DNA of 14,102 nt, from the NCBI GenBank assembly GCA_002338255.1, contig DDHX01000002.1:11955-26056 (forward strand), in the 5' to 3' direction. Under the pieces are notes generated by a model. It was given only the letters and a program-made list of their open reading frames with translations. It had not been told where the DNA came from and searched no databases. The position numbers and the translations under genes were made by a program. Position 1 is the first letter of the stretch. The number at the start of each line of letters is the position of its first letter. Below are positions 6,378 to 13,089 of the stretch, piece after piece. Source of the DNA: Ruminococcaceae bacterium UBA1865. Lineage in GTDB: Bacteria; Bacillota; Clostridia; Oscillospirales; Acutalibacteraceae.

Positions 6378-7058
6378 GTGTTCAATATCAATAATCTGAT
6401 TACAATTAGTAATATTTGTAAATTATATAACCAAGGGGAAAACCAAATTCCCGCTTTGAGCGACGTTTCAATTTCGGTGGAGGAGGGTGAATTTATCGCA
6501 ATCGTCGGTCAGTCCGGCTCGGGGAAATCGACGCTGATGAATATTCTCGGCTGTCTGGATACACCCACAAGCGGTGACTATTACCTGAACGGTGAAAATG
6601 TGGCCGGGATGAATGAAAAGCAGCTGACGGAAATCCGCAACAGCCAAATTGGCTTTGTGTTTCAGGGCTTTAATTTAATCAGCGGACTTGACGCGCTTGA
6701 AAATGTGGAGCTGCCGCTTCTTTACAGGGGGGTGCCAAGGGCCGAAAGCCGCCGCCTCGCACAGGAAGCGCTCAGTGAGGTCGGCCTTGAAGACAGGGAA
6801 CGGCACAAGCCGTTTCAGATGAGCGGCGGGCAGCAACAAAGGGTGGCCATTGCGCGCGCGATTGCAGCAAAGCCCCCCTTAATTCTTGCCGATGAGCCAA
6901 CGGGGAACCTTGATTCAAAGTCCGGCGAAGCCATCATGCATATATTAAATTCTTTAAATGCCGAAGGCAGAACGATCATCTTAATTACGCACGATGATAA
7001 AATCGCCCGCACCGCTGACCGCATGGTACAGATTCAGGACGGTAAAATCGTCAGTTGA
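6378..7058 (+). CDS. ABC transporter ATP-binding protein, MacB/LolD type
   Basis: The product has a complete ABC nucleotide-binding domain. Counted from GTG 6378 the motifs are Walker [10 protein letters not shown] (44-52), Q-loop FQGFN (95-99), signature [14 protein letters not shown] (from 148), Walker [13 protein letters not shown] (from 168) and H-loop His205. The pattern TSGDYYLNG and [12 protein letters not shown] is typical of the MacB/LolD/FtsE group, which powers peptide or lipoprotein transport. Length (226 residues) is normal. No permease gene is adjacent: the next gene is convergent. The start is unclear. GAGGTG at 6375-6380 overlaps GTG 6378, and family alignment would start near LITISNICK, where codons are ATC (6387) or CTG (6396). 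A possible -10 box TACAAT is at 6359-6364. The 3' end overlaps the acetyltransferase gene by 8 bases. Confidence 0.9.
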   Translation: MFNINNLITISNICKLYNQGENQIPALSDVSISVEEGEFIAIVGQSGSGKSTLMNILGCLDTPTSGDYYLNGENVAGMNEKQLTEIRNSQIGFVFQGFNLISGLDALENVELPLLYRGVPRAESRRLAQEALSEVGLEDRERHKPFQMSGGQQQRVAIARAIAAKPPLILADEPTGNLDSKSGEAIMHILNSLNAEGRTIILITHDDKIARTADRMVQIQDGKIVS

Positions 7059-7692
7059 CGAACTTTTCATCCAGAATCGTGTTTTTATAGAGCGGCAGCA
7101 GCTCCTTGCGGTGCTTTAGGTTGAAAAAGCAGTAGTCATACATTTGAGTGATGGATTGAATTTGTACGCTGCGGCTGACTGAGGCACAATCGCGGCGCGG
7201 TTTATAATAAAGATACATGGGGAAGCTGCCATCGTCGCAGGGCAGTAAAAAATCAGCGTTCAGCCTGTGCGCACCAAGGCGCTCGTAGAACCTAAGGCGG
7301 CGCTCTTGCCGCTCAGCCAGCTTCGGGTCGTTATTGCATACATGTTCGACTGAAAACATGATGCCGTCGAACGGGCCACAGTATTTCTGCCACAATGCCT
7401 TGAACAGTGAACTGCCATACCCGTGTGAACTGTATTCTGTCAGAACAGCAATGTAGTCAAGCCAAAGAACATTGCTGTTTTCAATGATGTAAACAAGCAC
7501 GTAGCCGACAAGTACATTATCTGTATTCCGCCTGTAAAGCAGAATTTTGTATTTGTTGTTGTTTAAAAGCTGTACGAACGTTTTGAATGTGTACATCTCA
7601 CAGGAGGGAAACTGCTTTTTCATATCCTCGTAAATTTGCGGAAAGTCTTCTGTGCCGCCCAAAAAAAGGGAAGCATCAGATGCGAAGTCCAT
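7051..7692 (-). CDS. GNAT-family N-acetyltransferase
   Basis: The 213-residue protein shows the GNAT core: the central strand pair VLVGYVLVYII and LWLDYIAVLTEYSSHGYGSSLF (about 60-97), where SSHGYGS is the acetyl-CoA pyrophosphate loop. The loop starts with Ser where Arg or Gln is usual. RRLRFYERLGA (131-141) is the typical motif B. The substrate cannot be predicted. ATG 7690-7692 was chosen because AGGAG precedes it at about 8 bases; the in-frame TTG at 7710 has no site. The C-terminal 45 residues after the usual GNAT end (SVQIQSITQMYDYCFF onward) are an extra helical tail. The gene has its own promoter and overlaps the ABC ATPase gene tail-to-tail by 8 bases. Confidence 0.85.
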   Translation of the reverse strand: MDFASDASLFLGGTEDFPQIYEDMKKQFPSCEMYTFKTFVQLLNNNKYKILLYRRNTDNVLVGYVLVYIIENSNVLWLDYIAVLTEYSSHGYGSSLFKALWQKYCGPFDGIMFSVEHVCNNDPKLAERQERRLRFYERLGAHRLNADFLLPCDDGSFPMYLYYKPRRDCASVSRSVQIQSITQMYDYCFFNLKHRKELLPLYKNTILDEKFVN

Positions 7693-7747
7693 TTTAAAAT
7701 CTCCTATCAATTATGTTGTTGATGAACATGATAACATATTTGTGCAT

Positions 7748-7756
7748 ATTATAGCA
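7748..7756 (-). promoter_or_regulatory. Extended -10 promoter for the acetyltransferase gene
   Basis: On the minus strand the sequence is TGCTATAAT, a perfect -10 with the TGn extension, about 48 bases before the ATG at 7692 after allowing for the start site. No good -35 is present at 17 bases, which is acceptable for extended -10 promoters. The box lies between the arms of an inverted repeat, TGATAACA (7729-7736) and TGTTATCA (7762-7769). Confidence 0.6.
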
Positions 7757-7829
7757 AATTTTGTTATCAAACGTATGATCAGTGAGAAAGCGCACATTAA
7801 CTTTGTTTATTTTCACACAATGAGTTTCA

Positions 7830-7857
7830 TTGACAAATGCAGGTAAAATGCTATAAT
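7830..7857 (+). promoter_or_regulatory. Near-consensus sigma-A promoter
   Basis: TTGACA at 7830-7835 and TATAAT at 7852-7857 are both perfect, with a 16-base spacer and a TGC extended -10 (7849-7851). Transcription should start near 7864, giving a leader of about 55 bases before the ATG at 7918. This is the strongest promoter sequence in the window and predicts high vegetative expression of the small protein. Confidence 0.9.
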
Positions 7858-7917
7858 AATGTCATAGAATATAAATAATCTGAAATGGCAAATTCGGACT
7901 AATTAAGGAGGATAATT

Positions 7918-8172
7918 ATGGCATCAACACTTGAACTGCATGACGTAAATGTACCTGAATTTTTAAAGGTACTTGATGAATGTAAAGGAAATGTTTTCCT
8001 TGTATCCCGTGAAGGGGATCATCTCAATCTGAAGAGTAAACTAAGCCAGCTGCTGGGTTTAACACAGCTGATAGAGGGCGGCAAGATTGCCGAAGCTTTT
8101 ATTATTTGTGAAAATCCGGAAGATGAATCGAAACTTTTCCGTTTTAACCTTTTTGGCAAAGAAGATAAATAA
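7918..8172 (+). CDS. Small conserved-type clostridial protein, function unknown
   Basis: The 84-residue soluble product has no signal peptide or membrane helix. The pattern FLKVLDECKGNVFLVSREGD followed by LNLKSKLSQLLGL and a C-terminal acidic PEDESKLFRFN segment recalls a small protein found in many clostridia, sometimes labelled 'polyA polymerase' by automatic pipelines. No nucleotidyltransferase motif is present, so I would not carry over that name. AAGGAGG at 7905-7911 gives an ideal 6-base spacing to the ATG. It is a single-gene unit with a near-consensus promoter and its own terminator, so it is probably abundant. Confidence 0.88.
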   Translation: MASTLELHDVNVPEFLKVLDECKGNVFLVSREGDHLNLKSKLSQLLGLTQLIEGGKIAEAFIICENPEDESKLFRFNLFGKEDK

Positions 8173-8184
8173 TCATGATCATTT

Positions 8185-8211
8185 AGGGCCGCCCAGTCGG
8201 GCGGCCTTTTT
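8185..8211 (+). terminator. Intrinsic terminator after the small protein gene
   Basis: GGCCGCCC at 8187-8194 pairs perfectly with GGGCGGCC at 8199-8206 around the loop AGTC, and is followed by five T's (8207-8211). The stem begins 14 bases after the stop codon. Confidence 0.93.
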
Positions 8212-8270
8212 CATGGAGTAAATTATTGAACGTAGGCTGGCAATGCCCGGGCACAAAAGGGGGGAAGAAT

Positions 8271-9197
8271 TTGGCACGCAGAAAACAGCAGCAATACCCG
8301 CCATGGGCAGTTGCAGTGGTGATTGTATTCTGCCTCATCATCGGGGCGGTATCCGCTCTTCGCGGTCAGAATCAGCCGAAAGCGGCGCAGACAGCGGACG
8401 TGCAGTCCGGTTCGACACTTGTGTATTTTCTGGATGTGGGGCAGGGTGACTGTGAACTGATCCGCCTCAAAACCGGGGAGAACATTCTGATTGATTCCGG
8501 TACAGGGGAAACAGCGAAAAAGCTTGAAAACTACCTGAAAGAGTTGGGCGTTCAAAAAATCGACTATCTGATTGCGACGCACCCGCACGCCGACCACATC
8601 GGCGGTATGGCACAGGTTGTCAAGAGTTTTGAAATCGGAAAAATATATATGCCGAAAATCCCGGATAATCAGGTTCCTACCACTTCAACATATGAAAATC
8701 TGCTCAAGGCAATCGACCAAAAAGGGCTGAAAATTACCGCTGCGAAGGGCGGCATGACGATTATGGACAGCGGCGGGGAAAAGCTGACAATTTTTGCGCC
8801 GAATTCCGAAAAATACACCGAACTGAACAGCTACTCCGTCGTTACAAAGCTGACGTGCGGAGGAAAAAGCTTTTTGTTCACCGGCGACGCGCAGGCGGAC
8901 AGTGAAAAGCAAATGATCGGCAAAGGGTACGATTTAAAATCCGATGTCTTAAAGTGCGGGCATCACGGCAGTTCCACCTCCACCAGTGCCGCGTTTTTAA
9001 AAGCGGTTGCCCCGGGCGCGGCCATTATTTCCTGCGGGGTAAACAATGATTACGGTCACCCAGACAAAGCGGTGGTCAGCCGGCTGCAAAAGGCCGGTGT
9101 CACGATTTACCGCACTGACCAGCAGGACACGATTCTTGCTTCCTGTGACGAAAAAACCATTCAATTTACGACAAATCAAAAATCAGTGATAAAATAA
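8271..9197 (+). CDS. Membrane-anchored ComEC-like metallo-beta-lactamase-fold hydrolase
   Basis: The 308-residue protein has a basic N-terminus, one transmembrane helix at about 11-30, a short linker, and a metallo-beta-lactamase-fold domain. The order of motifs matches the C-terminal domain of the competence protein ComEC: FLDVGQGDCELI, NILIDSGTG, ATHPHADHIGG (His104, His106, Asp108, His109), FLFTGDA (Asp206), LKCGHHGS (His231/232) and GVNNDYGHP. The DNA-channel domain of ComEC is absent, so this is a free-standing member acting outside the membrane. Proposed substrates for such proteins include nucleic acids, but none is certain. I chose TTG 8271 because GGGGGG at 8259-8264 stands 6 bases away and the protein then begins MARRKQQQ; an earlier TTG at 8226 has no site. 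The upstream gene has a terminator, so this gene should have its own promoter, which I could not place. Confidence 0.88.
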   Translation: MARRKQQQYPPWAVAVVIVFCLIIGAVSALRGQNQPKAAQTADVQSGSTLVYFLDVGQGDCELIRLKTGENILIDSGTGETAKKLENYLKELGVQKIDYLIATHPHADHIGGMAQVVKSFEIGKIYMPKIPDNQVPTTSTYENLLKAIDQKGLKITAAKGGMTIMDSGGEKLTIFAPNSEKYTELNSYSVVTKLTCGGKSFLFTGDAQADSEKQMIGKGYDLKSDVLKCGHHGSSTSTSAAFLKAVAPGAAIISCGVNNDYGHPDKAVVSRLQKAGVTIYRTDQQDTILASCDEKTIQFTTNQKSVIK

Positions 9198-9236
9198 ATA
9201 CAGCGGAGCGGGTTTTAAACCTGCTCCGCTGTATTT
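9196..9236. terminator. Hairpin terminator between convergent genes
   Basis: AAATACAGCGGAGC (9196-9209) pairs perfectly with GCTCCGCTGTATTT (9223-9236); inner bases GGTTT/AAACC extend the stem past one G-T pair. The stem starts right at the hydrolase stop codon (9195-9197) and lies 12 bases after the stop of the convergent gene. On the minus strand the right flank reads TATTTATTTTAT, giving a moderate U-tract. Confidence 0.8.
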
Positions 9237-9248
9237 GATAACAGTTTT

Positions 9249-10292
9249 TTATTTTTGATCGTTAAAAAACTTTTCCCAGTCAAAGTCGCTGCCGTTTGAA
9301 ACCGGGGTTGCCTGTGCTTTTGAAACCGGCTCTACGCCCTGTGTGGGAATGACTGGCTTGCGGTCCGGCAAAACCGGCTGCTCAATCGGCGCGGTGACGT
9401 CTTGATCCATCGCCGATGCTTTCTTAGCAGGCTGCGGCTTTGGTGCGGTAGGTTTCGTGCTTGGTGCAGACGGCTTTTTGACGGTCTGCGGTTTCGGCGC
9501 GAGCGTAATCGGAGCCGCCGCTGCCGGAGTGGAGCTTGAACGGATATCGTGCTCATCTTCAGGCACATAGTCGCCGCGATGCTGCATACCGTCGCTGTCG
9601 GAGCTGATATCGGTAAAGGTTATAGTAGGTTCGTCAATGTTTTTTTTTGATGCGCCGGCAGAGTGGTTCTTTGGGTCTTTCGGCCCGTAGCCGCCGCTGC
9701 CGCCGTTGCGGTTCGAGAAAAACTGCAAATATACGAACAAGCCGATTCCGCACAGCGCGAGAACAATCAGGATAACACCTAAAATTAAAATCATAGAAAC
9801 ACCGCCCACATTGGCAGGTGCGGCGGTGCTGCTGATAGTGGTGGTACCGGCTGCGGCTGTGCCTTGACTTTGTGTTTCAGCACCGCTGGAAAGCAGCTCG
9901 CCCCAGTTTTCGGAGGAAAGAACACCCGGGTCACTTAAGGCCTGAGCCGCCTGTGAAGCCGCCGCTTCCACACGGCTTGTCTGTGTGTCAACAATAGCGT
10001 GGCTGCTCACCGGGCGTTTGCTGGGAGTGGACGTTTCTTTGCGGCTGGAAGCTGCCGACTCACGGCTGGAGGCTTGCTTGGACGACTCCGCCACGGAGGA
10101 ATTGCTTTCAGGAGCAATGCTGCTCGTTTCGGGTGCGGTGCTGCTTGGCGGTGCGGCTTCACTGCTTGCCTGACTTTCGGGTGTGATGGGCTCGCTGGAT
10201 ACACCTTCCGCAAACGCAGTTACGGTAAACACGGTGGCCGCAAAAATCAAAGTAAGCAAAACCGTCAGAAACCTCTTGGATCGTATATTCAT
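9249..10292 (-). CDS. Ser-rich single-pass membrane protein with Pro/Lys-rich cytoplasmic tail
   Basis: The 347-residue protein has a signal peptide (about 1-28, cleavage after AFA), a Ser/Ala/Thr/Glu-rich extracellular stretch (about 30-162) and a strong transmembrane helix (about 165-191). A Gly-rich turn and a cytoplasmic tail (about 195-347) follow. The tail contains acidic SDSDGMQHRGDYVPEDEHD, then Pro/Ala/Lys-rich sequence, and ends in the acidic-aromatic motif SDFDWEKFFNDQK. Almost all of it should be disordered. I do not recognise a family. The layout suggests an adapter that ties an external wall region to a cytoplasmic partner through the C-terminal motif, but this is inference. GAGAGGA precedes the ATG at 11 bases, a rather long spacing. 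Many translated units are compositionally biased, so the reading frame is supported mainly by the signal peptide, helix and upstream site. Confidence 0.82.
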   Translation of the reverse strand: MNIRSKRFLTVLLTLIFAATVFTVTAFAEGVSSEPITPESQASSEAAPPSSTAPETSSIAPESNSSVAESSKQASSRESAASSRKETSTPSKRPVSSHAIVDTQTSRVEAAASQAAQALSDPGVLSSENWGELLSSGAETQSQGTAAAGTTTISSTAAPANVGGVSMILILGVILIVLALCGIGLFVYLQFFSNRNGGSGGYGPKDPKNHSAGASKKNIDEPTITFTDISSDSDGMQHRGDYVPEDEHDIRSSSTPAAAAPITLAPKPQTVKKPSAPSTKPTAPKPQPAKKASAMDQDVTAPIEQPVLPDRKPVIPTQGVEPVSKAQATPVSNGSDFDWEKFFNDQK

Positions 10293-10330
10293 CGTTTAAC
10301 ATATCCTCTCAAATGCTGATATAAATATAA

Positions 10331-10356
10331 TATTATCATATAATATGTTGATAATA
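10331..10356. promoter_or_regulatory. Inverted repeat in a divergent promoter region
   Basis: TATTATCA (10331-10338) and TGATAATA (10349-10356) form a perfect 8-base dyad with a 10-base spacer, in the AT-rich region between the Ser-rich membrane protein gene and the DegV pair. It overlaps the place where the minus-strand gene's promoter should lie (TTGTAT and GATAAT on the minus strand, 16 bases apart), so it could be an operator. High AT content makes chance dyads fairly likely. Confidence 0.3.
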
Positions 10357-10410
10357 CAACTGTTAATTTTCTGTAAAATCTGTAAGACATTCTATTGGGA
10401 AAATGCGACG

Positions 10411-10439
10411 TTGAAAAAATCGCTCCTCAATGCTATAAT
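10411..10439 (+). promoter_or_regulatory. Sigma-A promoter of the degV pair
   Basis: TTGAAA at 10411-10416 and TATAAT at 10434-10439 are separated by 17 bases, with a TGC extended -10 at 10431-10433. The leader to the ATG at 10476 is about 30 bases. There is no promoter-like sequence in the 8-base gap between the two degV genes, so this promoter should serve both. Confidence 0.85.
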
Positions 10440-10475
10440 AGTAAAATTACAATACAAAATAATTTTGGGAGTGCG

Positions 10476-11321
10476 ATGATGGGCGTTATTATCAGCACAG
10501 ACAGTGCTTGTGACTTATTTCCCGATTTATACAAGCAATATCAGATTGACGTTGTTTCTCTTTATATTACAATTGAGGAGCACTCGTACCGTGATGTTTT
10601 TGAGATTGGCCCCGACGAGCTTTTTGTAAATTATGAAAAAACGCATCGCCTGCCAAAAACATCCGCGCCGCCACCGGCTGACTTTTTTGCTATGTTCAAA
10701 AAGAATGTGGATAACGGTGATGATGTCGTGCATATTGCAATGAATTCAAAGTTTTCCTCCTCGTATCAAAACGCATGTACCGCCGCAAAGGAGTTTGACA
10801 ATGTTTATGTGGTCGATACATTTACTCTGAGTTCCGCACAGGGGTTGTTGGTGCTGCGGGCTGCGGATATGCGCGATGCGGGTATGCCGGCAAAAAAGAT
10901 TTTCGACCAAATAGAAATTGATAAAACCAAAATGCGAACCAATGTGCTTTTGGATACCTTGGAGTATGCTTATCGCGGCGGCAGGGCTACACTGCTGCAA
11001 ATGTTCGGGGCGAACCTGTTAAAGCTGCGTCCCTGTCTGCTGTTGGACACGCACGGCGTACTGACAGTACGCAAAAAGTTTCGCGGCAACTTTGCACAGG
11101 TCTGTAAAGAGTATATCCGTTTTGTGCTGGAACAACCCAATGTGGACGGTGAGCGCGCATTTGTTTCAACGACAGGAATGGATCAAAAGCTTTTAAACAG
11201 CGTTATTAAGATGGTTAAAGACAGCGGTAAGTTCAAGGAGGTCTTGTTTTCAAGGGCAGGCTGCACGATGACGGTTCATACAGGGCCGAATACGCTTGTT
11301 CTGTTCTACAAGGAAAAATAG
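10476..11321 (+). CDS. DegV family fatty-acid-binding protein (FakB-like), first copy
   Basis: The 281-residue protein covers the whole DegV fold. Motifs are IISTDSACDLF (5-15), LPKTSAPPPADFF (59-71), HIAMNSKFSSSYQNA (86-100), YVVDTFTLSSAQG (111-123), YRGGRAT (166-172), GANLLKLRPCL (178-188) and TVHTGPNTLVLFY (266-278). Family members bind one fatty acid molecule and, as FakB, present it to the kinase FakA for conversion to acyl-phosphate in phospholipid synthesis. The Thr-Ser of the TSAP motif and the His of HTGP are the residues expected to hold the carboxylate. The start is ATG 10476 or ATG 10479, both behind GGGAG at 10467-10471; the second has better spacing. No fakA is seen in this window. 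Fatty-acid specificity cannot be inferred. Confidence 0.93.
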   Translation: MMGVIISTDSACDLFPDLYKQYQIDVVSLYITIEEHSYRDVFEIGPDELFVNYEKTHRLPKTSAPPPADFFAMFKKNVDNGDDVVHIAMNSKFSSSYQNACTAAKEFDNVYVVDTFTLSSAQGLLVLRAADMRDAGMPAKKIFDQIEIDKTKMRTNVLLDTLEYAYRGGRATLLQMFGANLLKLRPCLLLDTHGVLTVRKKFRGNFAQVCKEYIRFVLEQPNVDGERAFVSTTGMDQKLLNSVIKMVKDSGKFKEVLFSRAGCTMTVHTGPNTLVLFYKEK

Positions 11322-11329
11322 GAGGGTAT

Positions 11330-12178
11330 ATGGAAAGAAAAGTTAAGATCGTTGCGGACAGCACCTGTGACTTAAGTGCAGAACTGCTTGAAAGATACCG
11401 CATCGATGTCATTCCGCTGAATGTGAATTTGGGGGATGTATCCTATCTGGACGGCGTCGACATACATACGCCGGATTTGTTTGAGTACTATAAAAAGACC
11501 GGCAAACTACCTACAACGTCCGCCCCTACGCCCGCGTATTACGAAGACTTCTATCAGAAGTGGACAAACGAGGGGTGGGAGGTGGTTCATTTCAGTATCA
11601 GCGCCGAACTTACCGTCACCCCGAATATTGCAAAGATGGCCGCCGAAAAATTTGACAATATTTATCCTGTCGATTCACGCAACGTATCAAACGGCATGGG
11701 TATTCTTGCGATTAAAGCCGCGGAGCTGCGGGACGAGGGACTTTCCGCAAAGGAAATTGAAGAGCGGGTTTTGGGCATGACCGGTAAAGTCCGCACCACC
11801 TGCGTCATCAGCACGCTGCTTTTCATGTATAAAGGGGGCCGCTGCACGGGCGTTCAGGCACTGGGTGCGAATTTGCTGAATTTGAAGCCCTGCATCGACG
11901 TTACAAACGGCAAGATGGGCGTTGCCCGAAAGTACCGCGGCAGTTTGAAATCGGCAGTCTGTAAATTGGTTGAAGACAGGCTCAAAGGCGTGGAAAATGT
12001 TGATTTGGACCGGCTGTTAATTGCCAACTACGATGTGGACAGCAAAACGATTGAGGCTGTAAAGGCCAAAATCAGAGAATATCAGGATTTTAAAGACATA
12101 TTTGTTGACGATTGCGGCTGTTCCGTTTCCGTCCATTGCGGACCGGGTACGCTGGCTCTCATATACATGACGAAATAA
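11330..12178 (+). CDS. DegV family fatty-acid-binding protein (FakB-like), second copy
   Basis: The 282-residue protein is a full-length paralogue of the upstream gene: IVADSTCDLS (7-16), LPTTSAPTPAYYE (60-72), HFSISAELTVTPNIA (87-101), YPVDSRNVSNGMG (112-124), YKGGRCTG (167-174), GANLLNLKPCI (179-189) and VHCGPGTLALIY (268-279). Two variations stand out. The usual SSxxSGTYQ-like motif reads SAELTVTPN, and the HTGPG motif reads HCGPG. These sites lie around the fatty-acid pocket, so ligand preference may differ from the first copy. GGAGG overlaps the TAG stop of the first gene region, 8 bases apart, so the two are surely co-transcribed. A strong terminator follows. Confidence 0.93.
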   Translation: MERKVKIVADSTCDLSAELLERYRIDVIPLNVNLGDVSYLDGVDIHTPDLFEYYKKTGKLPTTSAPTPAYYEDFYQKWTNEGWEVVHFSISAELTVTPNIAKMAAEKFDNIYPVDSRNVSNGMGILAIKAAELRDEGLSAKEIEERVLGMTGKVRTTCVISTLLFMYKGGRCTGVQALGANLLNLKPCIDVTNGKMGVARKYRGSLKSAVCKLVEDRLKGVENVDLDRLLIANYDVDSKTIEAVKAKIREYQDFKDIFVDDCGCSVSVHCGPGTLALIYMTK

Positions 12179-12191
12179 AAAAATTAGGCAG

Positions 12192-12218
12192 GGCAGAGAA
12201 TTTTTCTCTGCCTTTTTT
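12192..12218 (+). terminator. Intrinsic terminator of the degV pair
   Basis: GGCAGAGAA (12192-12200) pairs perfectly with TTCTCTGCC (12204-12212) around a TTT loop, followed by six T's (12213-12218). On the minus strand the stem is followed, after CTGCC, by an A/T-rich run with seven T's, so it may also end the convergent hydrolase transcript. Confidence 0.92.
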
Positions 12219-12223
12219 CTGTC

Positions 12224-13072
12224 TTAATTGAAAATCTTGGTCAGCCATTCATCACACAGCTGTGTCCAGTGCGCGTCATGCGGATTCACAAGCGGGGAAG
12301 AATCCTCCGCGGAAGTGAGCGGAGAGGCAAGCGACAAGCCGTGCGGCCCTTTATTGAATATATGAAGTTCACACGGAACATTCTTTTCCAACAGCGCATT
12401 TACAAACAGCAGGGAATTTTGAACAGGTACGCAAGCGTCATCGGCAGTGTGCCATAAAAACACAGGGGGCATGTCGGAACGCACCGCGTTTTCAAGTGAA
12501 AAAAGACGGAGCAATTTGTCGTCCGCATCTTCACCCAAAAGACCCGCAAAAGAATCCTGATGGGCGTACTTTCCGCTTGTGATCACCGGATAGCATAGGC
12601 ACGCGGCGTTTGGGCGCAGTACAGAAGGATTTTTGACGGAAAGCGCTTTGCAGATCTCTTCGTTGTCCCACATGCAGGAAAGGCACCCGGCGACATGAGC
12701 ACCGGCGGAAAATCCCATGACGGCAATCTGATCGATATCGATTAAAAATTCAGCCGCGTTGGCTCGCAGGTATTGAATGGCGGCAGCGGCCTCCATTAAT
12801 TGCGTGGGAAAGTGAGCGGGTGCGCAGGTGTAGCGCAACACGAAGGTTTGGTACCCCATGGCGAGAAAATGGAGTGCAACTGGCTCCGCTTCACGGTCGG
12901 ATGTGAAGCGGTATCCTCCGCCCGGGAAGATTAAAATGGAGGGTGAAGCCTGATTCGGGCGAATTTCCTCTGAGTTTTCACGTACGTAGGTGTACAGTTT
13001 CGCTTCGCTTTTGTACTCGCGCAGGATGGGAAACTGCACAGGTAAGTCAATGATCCGATGTATCACGATCAA
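12224..13072 (-). CDS. Alpha/beta hydrolase, acetyl-esterase/BD-FAE type
   Basis: The 282-residue protein has the oxyanion-hole motif FPGGGYRF (49-56) with the GGG form seen in carboxylesterases, the nucleophile elbow GFSAG (Ser122), an acidic pair in HTADDACVP (Asp211/212) and His244 in NKGPHGLSLA. This is a complete Ser-Asp-His triad. There is no signal peptide, so it should be cytosolic. The family hydrolyses short acyl esters, for example acetylated sugars taken up from plant or host glycans, but the substrate here is unknown. The start is uncertain. TTG at 13070-13072 is 4-5 bases after AAAGGA, and GTG at 13064-13066 is 10 bases away. It begins 17 bases after the DusB gene stop and is probably co-transcribed with it. 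Confidence 0.88.
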   Translation of the reverse strand: MIVIHRIIDLPVQFPILREYKSEAKLYTYVRENSEEIRPNQASPSILIFPGGGYRFTSDREAEPVALHFLAMGYQTFVLRYTCAPAHFPTQLMEAAAAIQYLRANAAEFLIDIDQIAVMGFSAGAHVAGCLSCMWDNEEICKALSVKNPSVLRPNAACLCYPVITSGKYAHQDSFAGLLGEDADDKLLRLFSLENAVRSDMPPVFLWHTADDACVPVQNSLLFVNALLEKNVPCELHIFNKGPHGLSLASPLTSAEDSSPLVNPHDAHWTQLCDEWLTKIFN

Positions 13073-13089
13073 TCAATCCTTTTTCTTTA

